Assembly (NCBI GenBank): GCA_965220985.1
Contig: OZ244854.1
Location: 806,001-870,000, forward strand
Direction of reading: 5' to 3'
From: JAPPHA01 sp965220985
GTDB lineage: Bacteria; Pseudomonadota; Alphaproteobacteria; Rhodobacterales; Rhodobacteraceae
Length of the DNA: 64,000 nucleotides
Below the pieces are notes generated by a model, which worked only from the letters and a program-made list of their open reading frames with translations, was not told the origin of the DNA and ran no database searches. Shown here piece after piece: positions 1-7,953 of the stretch; the stretch's first letter is position 1, and each line of letters starts with the position of its first letter. Both the position numbers and the translations under genes were made by a program.

Positions 1-1
1 G

Positions 2-124
2 CTGACGGGGACGGCCGCTGAGGTCACGCCGGTCGGTCAGATCGGAGACTACAATTTCGAGGTGGGCGACATGGTGCAGGCCATCGCTGCCGATTACGAG
101 AAACTCGTCCGACAGGCGGATTGA
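2..124 (+). CDS. ilvE: Branched-chain amino acid aminotransferase, C-terminal end (partial)
   Basis: Only the last 40 codons are inside the window; the 5' end is cut off by the window edge. The reading frame beginning at base 2 contains the stretch TGTAAEVTPV followed by GQIGDYNFEVGD and ends at a TGA at 122-124. The TGTAAEV(T/V)PV stretch is typical of the C-terminal cofactor domain of the PLP-dependent IlvE family, which interconverts leucine, isoleucine and valine with their 2-oxo acids in the cytosol. It converges with the DUF1028 gene, so the two are separate transcripts. The family call rests on this short motif only. Confidence 0.75.
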   Translation: MTGTAAEVTPVGQIGDYNFEVGDMVQAIAADYEKLVRQAD

Positions 125-398
125 ACCGTTGCGACCGCATGCCAGCGATCACGAGTCTGGTCGCGAATGGCAGGCGGTCCGCTCAGACCGGGCATAGAGG
201 GCCGTCGTGCCGACCTCGCCAGGTCACTCACGTGCGATCGTTTCGATCACGGTAGTCTGAAGCATCAGCGCCTTGATCAATTCCCTCGAGGGAGTCCCGC
301 TCGGGAACCGCCAAGTGAACGGAAGGCGAGCCACCCTCGACCCCAGTTCGGGAACGGCGGCAATTTCCTTCAGAAACCATGCCGCGCGCTGGCCCCAA

Positions 399-1064
399 TC
401 AGTCGAGCACCCTCTGCCGGTCGGAACTCACCGGCACCTGCCGTGTCCAGTCGGCATAGTCGCCCGTAGTGGCCTTTTGATGGAGTGCCCGCAGGGCGTC
501 CACCGGATCATCGGGATGATGATCGATCCGCAAGTCCAAGGGAGGACGATCCGGATGCAGGACTAGCAGCGCGGCCGACAGTAGCCCGCGAAAATCGCTG
601 CCGGCATCCTGTCCCGCTGCCAGCGACAGCAGCAGACGATGTGCAAAACCGTCGTTCGCGCCGGAAAAAGTCTCCGCCATGGCTGCGAGGACGGATTCGC
701 TTCCCAGCATGTTTCCTGCGGCGATTCCACCAGCAAAGACCAGGCTGCCCTTGATGTCCTGGTTTTCCGAACCGGTGAAGGCGGCGGCCTCGCCTTTCAG
801 GTCCATGGCTGCCAGTTGCCGATGCTCCCGCCCCCGGTCGCCTGAAGTGACAGCCTGCACAGCCTGTTTCGGGCTCGACCCGCCGCGCATGTGCTGCAGG
901 ACCTCTTCGCCCCAGAATGTCGATGGCGCCGCTCCCTGGCTCGCCGACATGCCCGCCTCCAGATCGCCTTTCAGCACCCAACCGCCGACGCAGAGGCTGC
1001 CGGTGGCCGCGGCACCGCCGATGGCGCCGGTCTCGGGATCATGTGCGAGAATCGAAAACGTCAT
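399..1064 (-). CDS. DUF1028 family protein
   Basis: 221 residues beginning MTFSILAHDPETGAIGGA, with SLCVGGWVL at about residues 23-31. These are hallmarks of the DUF1028 family, which has an Ntn-hydrolase-like fold and no firmly established substrate. There is no signal peptide, so the protein is probably cytosolic. An AAGGTGAGG sequence just upstream supports the ATG at 1064. The gene is divergent from a peptide-type ABC transporter operon and shares a 104-bp promoter gap containing an 18-bp palindrome. Co-regulation with the transporter, and hydrolysis of the imported compound, are plausible inferences but are not shown by the sequence. Confidence 0.8.
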   Translation of the reverse strand: MTFSILAHDPETGAIGGAAATGSLCVGGWVLKGDLEAGMSASQGAAPSTFWGEEVLQHMRGGSSPKQAVQAVTSGDRGREHRQLAAMDLKGEAAAFTGSENQDIKGSLVFAGGIAAGNMLGSESVLAAMAETFSGANDGFAHRLLLSLAAGQDAGSDFRGLLSAALLVLHPDRPPLDLRIDHHPDDPVDALRALHQKATTGDYADWTRQVPVSSDRQRVLD

Positions 1065-1108
1065 GCCTCACCTTGGTCGATCGGGAGTCCCGCAGGTATC
1101 ACGACAAC

Positions 1109-1137
1109 TTGACGATTGCAATTTATCATGATAAATT
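1109..1137 (+). promoter_or_regulatory. Core promoter with 18-bp palindromic operator for the peptide ABC operon
   Basis: TTGACG at 1109-1114 is a good -35, and TAAATT at 1132-1137 after 17 nt is a fair -10. The interval from 1120 to 1137 is the perfect palindrome AATTTATCATGATAAATT, so a bound dimer would block the core promoter. It lies 31 nt before the binding-protein ATG. The natural candidate ligand is the FadR-type GntR regulator at the end of the operon, since that family binds short palindromes. Confidence 0.6.
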
Positions 1138-1168
1138 AACCGCTGAAAATTCAACGGGGAGAACTCAA

Positions 1169-2746
1169 ATGACGCTACTTTCCTGGACCCGCAGGGGGCT
1201 GATGGCCGCCGCGGGGGCAACCTTTGTCGTGGCTGGCCTGAGCGGTGCGGCGACAGCGCAAACGCCACCCGGCGTTCTGATCGTCGGTCAGATCGCCGAA
1301 CCGAAGTCCCTTGATCCTGCAGCCGTGACTGCGGTCAACGATTTCCGGATTCTCGTGAACGTCTACGAGGGGTTGACGCGCTACAAGTCCGGAACGCTGG
1401 AAGTCCAGCCGGCGCTGGCCACCAGCTGGTCGATCAGCGACGACGGCACCGAATACACCTTCGCCCTGCGCGACGGTGTCAGTTTCCACGATGGAACGCC
1501 GTTCAACGCCGAAGCGGTCAAGTTCAACTTCGACCGGATGCTCGATGAATCGCACCCGTACCACGACACCGGCCCGTTCCCGCTGTCCTTCTTCTTCGGG
1601 GCCGTGGAATCGACCGAGGTGGTCGACGAGATGACCGTCAAGTTCACGCTCAACGCGCCCTACGCGCCGTTCCTGTCGAATCTCGCCTATCCCACCGGCT
1701 TGATGGTCTCGCCTGCCGCCGTTGCGGAACACGGCAAGGATTTCGGCCGCAATCCCTCTGGCACCGGTCCGTTCAAGTTCGCCGAATGGCGCGCCAACGA
1801 GGCGGTCGTCATCGAACGCAACGACGACTACTGGGGCGAGGCGGCCGGCACCATGGCCGTCGTGTTCCGACCGATCACCGATGCCAACACCCGCGTGGCC
1901 GAAATGCTCGCCGGTGGCATCGACCTGATGGTCGAGGTGCCACCGACCTCGCTCGGTCAGTTTGACGGTAACGGCTTCAGCATCGTCGAACAGGCCGGTC
2001 CTCACGTCTGGTTCCTGATCCTCAACGCAAAGGAAGGCCCCTTCGCCGACAAGCGCGTTCGCCAGGCAGCCAACTACGCGATCAACAAGGAAGCGATCGT
2101 GAACGACGTGCTCGAAGGGACGGCAACCGTGGCCGCAGGCCCGACCCCGCCCGCCTTTGCCTGGGCCTACAACGAGGCGCTCGATCCGTATCCCCACGAT
2201 CCGGAAAAGGCCAAGGCGTTGATCGCCGAGGCCGGAGCCGAGGGTGCGACGTTGACCTTCTACGTGACCGAAGGCGGCTCGGGCATGCTCGATCCGGTGC
2301 CGATGGGCACGGCCATCCAGGCCGACCTCGAAGCCGTGGGCTTTGACGTGAAGATCGAGACCTACGAATGGAACACGTTCCTTGGAGAAGTGAATCCGGG
2401 TCTCGAGGGCAAGGCGGACATGGCCGAAATGGCATGGATGACCAACGACCCCGACACGCTGCCCTACCTGGCGCTGCGCTCGGAAGCCTGGCCCGACAAG
2501 GGCGGGTTCAACTCGGGCTACTACGCCAATCCAAAAGTGGACGACCTGCTGGAAGCGGCCCGCACCGCAACCGACCAGGACGAACGCGCACGGCTCTATC
2601 GCGAGATGCAGGCCATCGTGCAGGATGACGCGCCCTGGGTCTTTGTCGCCAACTGGAAACAGAATGCAGTGACCAACGACCGGGTCGAGAACTTCTCACT
2701 GGAACCCTCGTTCCTGCTGCATCTGCAAGGTGTCGTGAAAAACTGA
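1169..2746 (+). CDS. ABC transporter substrate-binding protein, peptide/nickel type (SBP_bac_5)
   Basis: The ATG at 1169 gives 525 residues and is preceded by GGGGAGA at 1156-1162; the frame stays open further upstream but without a comparable ribosome site. The N terminus has TRRGLMAAA followed by a hydrophobic run and a cleavage-like ATAQ, so it is a secretory signal with two arginines (Sec or Tat). The mature part has family landmarks: EPKSLDPA, then VYEGLTRY, LATSWSISDDGTEYTFALRDGVSFHDG and GTGPFKF. It should capture a ligand in the periplasm and deliver it to the two membrane subunits encoded next. The ligand cannot be read from the sequence; oligopeptides, dipeptides or a small modified amino acid are all possible. 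Confidence 0.9.
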   Translation: MTLLSWTRRGLMAAAGATFVVAGLSGAATAQTPPGVLIVGQIAEPKSLDPAAVTAVNDFRILVNVYEGLTRYKSGTLEVQPALATSWSISDDGTEYTFALRDGVSFHDGTPFNAEAVKFNFDRMLDESHPYHDTGPFPLSFFFGAVESTEVVDEMTVKFTLNAPYAPFLSNLAYPTGLMVSPAAVAEHGKDFGRNPSGTGPFKFAEWRANEAVVIERNDDYWGEAAGTMAVVFRPITDANTRVAEMLAGGIDLMVEVPPTSLGQFDGNGFSIVEQAGPHVWFLILNAKEGPFADKRVRQAANYAINKEAIVNDVLEGTATVAAGPTPPAFAWAYNEALDPYPHDPEKAKALIAEAGAEGATLTFYVTEGGSGMLDPVPMGTAIQADLEAVGFDVKIETYEWNTFLGEVNPGLEGKADMAEMAWMTNDPDTLPYLALRSEAWPDKGGFNSGYYANPKVDDLLEAARTATDQDERARLYREMQAIVQDDAPWVFVANWKQNAVTNDRVENFSLEPSFLLHLQGVVKN

Positions 2747-2882
2747 CGCATCATGCCCCGGGCGCCGAGTGCGTCCGGGGCCCGCAACCGGGATTCTTCG
2801 CGAGCCTCGGTTTTTCCTGTTGCGCTTCGGCGTTTGGTCCGGATTTTGCGAACAAGTGCGGCGCCGCGCCAAGAGGGGAACC

Positions 2883-3830
2883 ATGGGCGGGTACATTCTC
2901 AAGCGATTGATCTCCGCCATTCCCGTCCTGCTCGGCATCACGATCATCGTCTTTCTGATCATGTCGCTGATCCCCGGTGATCCGGCGACAGCGATCCTCG
3001 GTTCATACGCCACCCCCGAAAACGTCGAGAAACTGAACCGCGACCTCGGCCTCGACAAGCCGATGGTGCAACGCTACTTCATCTGGCTCGGCAACATGTT
3101 GACCGGCGACTTCGGCCGCTCGTTCTCGCTCAACCGCCCGGTGATCGATGAAGTGCTGGAACGGTTCAACGCCACGCTGATCCTAGCCGGAACCAGCTTT
3201 GTCATCTGTTCGGTTCTTGGCATTCTTGCGGGCGTCGTCTCGGCCGCGCGCCAGTACGGTCTGGCCGACAAGGCGATCACATTCGTAGTGCTGATCGGCA
3301 TCTCGGTGCCGTCCTTCTTCCTCGGCACGATGATGATCCTCCTGTTTGCGGTGAACCTGCGGTGGTTGCCGGTTTCAGGGATGTTCTCGATCTATGGCGG
3401 AGGCGACCTGCCCGACCTGATCGACCACTTGGTCATGCCCGCGCTGGCGCTTGCGGCCGTTGCCACCGGCGTCATTGCCCGATTGAGTCGGTCGGCCATG
3501 CTGGAAGTCCTGCGGCAGGACTTCATCCGCACCGCGCGAGCCAAGGGGGTTCCGGAACACCGGGTGATCATGGGTCACGCGCTGCGCGCGGCGATGGTCT
3601 CGATCATCCCGGTTCTGGGCATTCAGGCCGGTTTCGTTCTTTCGGGCGCAGTCTACATCGAGATCGTGTTCCAATGGCCAGGCGTCGGGCGCATGCTGGT
3701 CGATGCGATCCTCAAGCGCGACCTGCTCCTGGTGCAGGGCGGTGTCGTCTTCGTCGCCGCCTGCTACGTGCTCTTCAACATTGTCGTGGACGTGGCCCAG
3801 AGCCTGCTCGATCCGAGGATCCAGACGTGA
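2883..3830 (+). CDS. ABC transporter permease, DppB/OppB type
   Basis: 315 residues starting MGGYILKRLISAIPVLLG; the ATG at 2883 is chosen because AAGAGGGG lies just before it and the family begins with this YILKRL-like segment. It has the N-terminal transmembrane helix, a periplasmic segment with GDFGRSFSLNRPV, and several further helices. The cytoplasmic loop RTARAKGVPEHRVIMGHALRAA is the EAA-type coupling helix that contacts the ATPase. It forms the inner-membrane channel with the permease half of the next gene. Its stop codon overlaps the GTG start of that gene (GTGA), indicating translational coupling. Confidence 0.9.
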   Translation: MGGYILKRLISAIPVLLGITIIVFLIMSLIPGDPATAILGSYATPENVEKLNRDLGLDKPMVQRYFIWLGNMLTGDFGRSFSLNRPVIDEVLERFNATLILAGTSFVICSVLGILAGVVSAARQYGLADKAITFVVLIGISVPSFFLGTMMILLFAVNLRWLPVSGMFSIYGGGDLPDLIDHLVMPALALAAVATGVIARLSRSAMLEVLRQDFIRTARAKGVPEHRVIMGHALRAAMVSIIPVLGIQAGFVLSGAVYIEIVFQWPGVGRMLVDAILKRDLLLVQGGVVFVAACYVLFNIVVDVAQSLLDPRIQT

Positions 3831-5692
3831 GGGCCTTCCTGGCGCTGCTGTTCCGCAACCGGTTGGCGGCGGTGGGGGCCGTGGTTCTCGCGGTGATCTT
3901 GCTGCTCGCTTTGTTGACCCCGATATTGCCTTTGCAGGATCCCGACATGACCGCGACGGCCGACCGGTTCAAGCGACCGCTGTCGGATGGCCATCTTCTC
4001 GGGACCGATCACCTGGGGCGCGACCTGCTGAGCCGCCTGCTTCATGGCACCCGACTCTCGCTTGCCGTGGGCGTCGCGGCCGCGCTGATTGCAGCGACCA
4101 TCGGTTCCACCATCGGGATTGTCGCCGGGTATTTCGGCGGACGCATCGACAATTTCATCATGCGCGGCGTCGACATGCTGATGGCGTTTCCCTACATCCT
4201 GCTGGCCCTTGCGATCGTCGCGGCCCTTGGCCCCGGCCTGATGAACGCGCTCATCGCCGTGGCTGCGGTCAACGTCCCCTTCTTCGCCCGGAACATCCGC
4301 GGAATCACCGTCGGGCTTGCCGGCCGCGAGTTCATCGATGCGGCGCGACTGGCAGGCATGGGGCACACGAGGATCATTCTCACTGAGCTTCTGCCCAACG
4401 TCCTGCCGGTCATCGTCATCGCCATGTCGACCACCGTGGGCTGGATGATCCTGGAAACGGCAGGTCTGTCCTTCCTCGGCCTCGGCTCGCAACCGCCGCA
4501 GGCCGATCTCGGTTCAATGCTTGGCGAGGCCCGCTCGGCAATGATCTCGCACCCGCACACGTCGATCGTGCCGGGCATCATGATTTTCGTGATCGTCATG
4601 TCGATCAACCTCCTCGGTGACGGCGTGCGCGATGCACTCGACCCGCGCTTGAAATCCGGCGCGCTCAACCGACCTCAACCAACGACGCAGGTGGCTCGGC
4701 AAGGTGACATTCCCGCTGCCACCGACGATCTCCTGGCCATTCAGGATCTCTCGACCCGCTTCCACGTTGGCAAGCGTGTCCACCGTGCCGTCAGCAACGT
4801 GTCGTTGGCGCTCAAGCCCGGCGAGTGCCTTGGCGTCATTGGAGAGAGCGGCTCGGGCAAGTCTGTTACAGCGCTTTCGGTCATGGGTCTTGTTGCCTCG
4901 CCGCCGGGCATGATCACCGGCGGCGCGGTGCGGTTCCAGGGCGAGGACCTGATCGATGCCCCTTACGAAACCCTGCGCCAGATGCGCGGCGATCGGGTCG
5001 CCTACGTCTTCCAGGATCCGCTTTCCACGCTCCACCCGCTCTACCGGATCGGCCGGCAACTGGCCGAGGCGATCAGGTCGCATCACAAGGTGACGAGCGC
5101 CGAAGCGCGGGCCCGCGCGATCCAGCTTCTGACCGACGTGCGCATCCCAAACGCCGAGGCACGAATTGACAGCTTTCCGCACGAATTGTCGGGAGGAATG
5201 CGCCAGCGCGTCGGCATTGCCATGGCGCTCGCGAACGACCCTGACGTGATCATCGCCGACGAGCCCACGACTGCGCTGGACGTGACCGTGCAGGCGCAGA
5301 TACTGTCGCTGCTGGACGACTTGCGGCGCGACCGCGGACTTGCGATCCTGTTCATCACCCATGATTTTGGGGTGGTGGCACGGCTTTGCGACCGGGTGGC
5401 GGTCATGTATGGCGGTCGCATCGTCGAAGAAGGCCCGACGAGTGCGGTGCTGGAGTCGCCCGCGCACCCTTACACCAGGCGCCTGATCGCCTGCGTGCCC
5501 GAACTGGGCGGCGGACGGCGCGAACTCTCCGCCATTCCGGGCCTTCCCCCTTTGGTCGACGACCTGCCGGTCGGTTGCGCCTTTGCACCGCGTTGCGACA
5601 AGGCACGGGCTGACTGCCGCAGCGGTCGCATCGAGCTTACGGGCACGGAGCCTCGCGCCGTGCGCTGTCTCCACCCCGAGGTGGCGGTCTGA
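3827..5692 (+). CDS. Fused ABC permease (DppC type) and ATP-binding protein (DppD type)
   Basis: One 621-residue open frame begins at GTG 3827, overlapping the upstream stop, and contains two usually separate subunits. Residues about 1-285 are a DppC-like permease with HLLGTDHLGRDLLSRLLHGTR and the coupling loop DAARLAGMGHTRIILTELLPN. After a linker rich in proline, threonine and glutamine, residues about 300-621 form a full ATPase with Walker A GESGSGKS, signature LSGGMRQR, Walker B VIIADEPTTALD and the C-terminal oligopeptide-type segment with CAFAPRCDKA. No stop or start codon separates them. Fused permease/ATPase proteins of this type are known in alphaproteobacteria. The gene overlaps the next ATG (TGATG), so the whole transporter is probably made as one coupled unit. 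Confidence 0.9.
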   Translation: MRAFLALLFRNRLAAVGAVVLAVILLLALLTPILPLQDPDMTATADRFKRPLSDGHLLGTDHLGRDLLSRLLHGTRLSLAVGVAAALIAATIGSTIGIVAGYFGGRIDNFIMRGVDMLMAFPYILLALAIVAALGPGLMNALIAVAAVNVPFFARNIRGITVGLAGREFIDAARLAGMGHTRIILTELLPNVLPVIVIAMSTTVGWMILETAGLSFLGLGSQPPQADLGSMLGEARSAMISHPHTSIVPGIMIFVIVMSINLLGDGVRDALDPRLKSGALNRPQPTTQVARQGDIPAATDDLLAIQDLSTRFHVGKRVHRAVSNVSLALKPGECLGVIGESGSGKSVTALSVMGLVASPPGMITGGAVRFQGEDLIDAPYETLRQMRGDRVAYVFQDPLSTLHPLYRIGRQLAEAIRSHHKVTSAEARARAIQLLTDVRIPNAEARIDSFPHELSGGMRQRVGIAMALANDPDVIIADEPTTALDVTVQAQILSLLDDLRRDRGLAILFITHDFGVVARLCDRVAVMYGGRIVEEGPTSAVLESPAHPYTRRLIACVPELGGGRRELSAIPGLPPLVDDLPVGCAFAPRCDKARADCRSGRIELTGTEPRAVRCLHPEVAV

Positions 5693-6648
5693 TGCCGGCG
5701 CTCGCGGTCGAGAACCTCGCCAAGACGTTTCCGCTGGGACGGCCGCTGTTCGCGAAGCCCCGAACCGGGGTGCGTGCGGTGCGACCGATGAGTTTCGAGG
5801 TGGCCACCGGCGAGACGCTGGGCGTGGTGGGCGAATCTGGCTGCGGAAAGTCCACCTTGGCCCGGATGCTCGTGGGGTTGCTGGAGCCCAGCCACGGCAT
5901 GATCAGGATCGAGGGCCGCGCGCTCGACAACGCCGACCCGACGACATTCGGAAAACTGATCCAGTACGTCTTCCAGGATCCGCAAAGCTCGTTCAACCCC
6001 CGCAAGACCATACGCCAGGTTATGGAAGCTCCTCTGAAGAGGCTTCACGCGATGCCCAAGCCCGAGCGCGACAGACGCATCAGCGAGATCTTTGCCTCGG
6101 TCAATCTGCGCGACGAATTCCTGGACCGTTATCCGCACGAGTTCTCCGGGGGTCAGGCGCAGCGGATCGGCATTGCAAGGGCGCTGGCCGCCAGTCCGCG
6201 GATCATCGTCCTGGACGAACCGGTCTCGGCGCTCGATGTCTCGGTGCAGGCGCAGGTTCTCAACCTGCTGGGAGACCTCAAGGCCCGTTTCGGCCTGACC
6301 TATCTCTTCATCTCCCATGACCTTGCGGTGGTGGAGGCGGTCAGCGACCGGATTGCCGTGCTCTACTTTGGCGCGCTGGTCGAGATCGGCAAAGCGGAGA
6401 TCATCTTTGCAAGTCCTCGCCATCCCTATACGAAGCTCCTGGCGGACAGCGCACCCGTTGTCGGGAAGCCGCTTGCGGCTCCCGAGCAAAAAGGGTCCGA
6501 ACTGCCTGATCCGCTGAATCCTCCACCGGGTTGCGCCTTTGCCGGCCGATGCCCGCGCGCAACTGACATTTGCCGCACGACAGTGCCAGAACTGACAGCA
6601 ATGGGAGGGGACCAGCTTGCCGCCTGCCACCACCCGCTCGAAAGCTGA
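5692..6648 (+). CDS. ABC transporter ATP-binding protein, DppF/OppF type
   Basis: 318 residues with Walker A GESGCGKS, the Q-loop segment YVFQDPQSSFNPR, signature FSGGQAQR, Walker B IIVLDEPVSALD, the switch histidine in FISHDLAVVE, and the C-terminal CAFAGRCPRA segment typical of oligopeptide-type ATPases. It is the second nucleotide-binding subunit and should pair with the ATPase half of the preceding fusion protein. Its ATG overlaps the upstream stop and its last 32 bases overlap the regulator gene that follows. Confidence 0.9.
   Translation: MPALAVENLAKTFPLGRPLFAKPRTGVRAVRPMSFEVATGETLGVVGESGCGKSTLARMLVGLLEPSHGMIRIEGRALDNADPTTFGKLIQYVFQDPQSSFNPRKTIRQVMEAPLKRLHAMPKPERDRRISEIFASVNLRDEFLDRYPHEFSGGQAQRIGIARALAASPRIIVLDEPVSALDVSVQAQVLNLLGDLKARFGLTYLFISHDLAVVEAVSDRIAVLYFGALVEIGKAEIIFASPRHPYTKLLADSAPVVGKPLAAPEQKGSELPDPLNPPPGCAFAGRCPRATDICRTTVPELTAMGGDQLAACHHPLES
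6603..6610 (+). promoter_or_regulatory. Ribosome binding site that fixes a TTG start
   Basis: GGGAGGGG lies inside the 3' end of the ATPase gene, 6 nt before TTG 6617. The first in-frame ATG would remove the DNA-binding helix-turn-helix of the regulator, so the TTG is the likely start. Confidence 0.65.
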
Positions 6649-7381
6649 ACCCAGGCTCAGCCGCCCCGCGCAGGTCGCCGAGGCGATCAAGGACTGGGTT
6701 GTTGAGCAAGGGCTGCAGGCCGGTGACCGCCTGCCAGGCGAGGCCACGCTGATCGAGCGTTTCGGCATGGCCAAGGGCACCATCCGCGAGGCGATGCGGC
6801 TGCTTGAGGCACAGGGGCTGATCAAGACCCGCACCGGTCCCGGTGGCGGAAGCTTCGTGCATGAAGTCAGCCGTCAACGCGCCAAGGCGTTGTTGGGCAA
6901 CTATTTTTATTTCAAGGACCTGACGATTGGCGACATCTACCAGTTGCGCCTGATTCTCGAGCCGGAGTTGGCTGCGGCTCTCGCGGGCAATTTGTCAGAG
7001 GACATTCTGCAGTTGCTCGAGGAGAACATTGCCGAATACTCTGAACCAGCGAACACGCTCGACGAGGAACGCGAACAGCACGTGGCTTCGCTGCGATTTC
7101 ATGCAATCCTTGCCGAACAGGGCAAGAATCCGCTGCTCGGGTTCGTGATCGACTTCATGGTGAATCTGCTGACTGATTTGACCGTCTATCGCCGCCTCTA
7201 TTCGCCTCCCAACATCGAGTTGTGGAAGCAGGGCCGGGATCACCAGCGGCACCTGGTCATGGCCCTGCGCGATGGCAAGGCGGAAGAGGCGAGAGCCATC
7301 ATGTCCGACCACATGAAAACCGCGTGGAAGCTGATGCGCCAGCAGGAGGTCGTGATGGAGAGCCGGTTTATTTCGGATTAG
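6617..7381 (+). CDS. GntR-family regulator, FadR/FCD subfamily
   Basis: 254 residues from a TTG start. Residues about 15-75 form the winged helix-turn-helix: RLPGEATLIERFGMAKGTIREAMRLLEAQGLI followed by the wing GPGGGSFV. The rest is an alpha-helical FCD ligand domain with RLILEPELAAALA and a C-terminal FHAILAEQGKNPLL segment carrying metal or ligand histidines. It overlaps the last transporter gene, so it is co-transcribed with it. It is likely the repressor of the operon, acting at the palindrome at 1120-1137 and released by the imported compound or a catabolite. That role is inferred from position and family. Confidence 0.85.
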   Translation: MPPATTRSKAEPRLSRPAQVAEAIKDWVVEQGLQAGDRLPGEATLIERFGMAKGTIREAMRLLEAQGLIKTRTGPGGGSFVHEVSRQRAKALLGNYFYFKDLTIGDIYQLRLILEPELAAALAGNLSEDILQLLEENIAEYSEPANTLDEEREQHVASLRFHAILAEQGKNPLLGFVIDFMVNLLTDLTVYRRLYSPPNIELWKQGRDHQRHLVMALRDGKAEEARAIMSDHMKTAWKLMRQQEVVMESRFISD

Positions 7382-7953
7382 GCGCCATCAACGCCACGTG
7401 CCGCCAACGGTGCGGACCCGATCGGCGCTTGTGGTGAGCATTCTTGTCCTTGCCTGCCGAGGCGATATCGTTGACCTTGCCCAAGGCAAGCGCATTGCGG
7501 TGAATGATGGACAAGCGTGCCGCAGGCAGGTTTGATGTGTCGTCATCACGATTCCGCACGGCACCATTCCTTTCCGAGAGGACGAAGATCCTTTTCTTCG
7601 GTTCGTCCAGTTAATTCCTTGTCTGTCGCGACCGCGTCCTGTCGTGGTTATGGCATAGAACCATCAGGTCGCCTTGCGTGTCGTTACCGTGAAACGCGGA
7701 GTCTTGACGAATGTTTCGATCAAGGCCGCCGTGACGTTGCAATGCATGTGCACGTTCTGCGGTCATGTTGCCACAGTTGGTGACGCATGACTGAAAGGTT
7801 GCGGGATGCGAGTCTCGGGGCCTGCACCCACGGCACGATCAGGACGAGGGAATTGGTTGACACCCGATGCAGGCTTCATCCTGCCGGATGGCTGGAGACT
7901 GAACGGACAAGGCACTTCGAACCATTCTCGGGTCTGATCAATCGAAGTGAGTT
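7382..7953 (+). other. Gene-free interval between convergent genes
   Basis: 572 bp with no convincing reading frame. A possible hairpin uses GGACGAA at 7580-7586 and TTCGTCC at 7602-7608, but no T-run follows, so I do not call a terminator. Nothing else was recognised. Confidence 0.4.

Noticed and set aside
3362..3826. Possible longer N terminus of the fused permease-ATPase
   Set aside because: It lies entirely inside the upstream permease in another frame; GTG 3827 overlapping the upstream stop begins a typical DppC N terminus.
7580..7608. Hairpin as terminator of the GntR gene
   Set aside because: Seven-bp stem without a T-run and about 200 bp after the stop; too weak to call.
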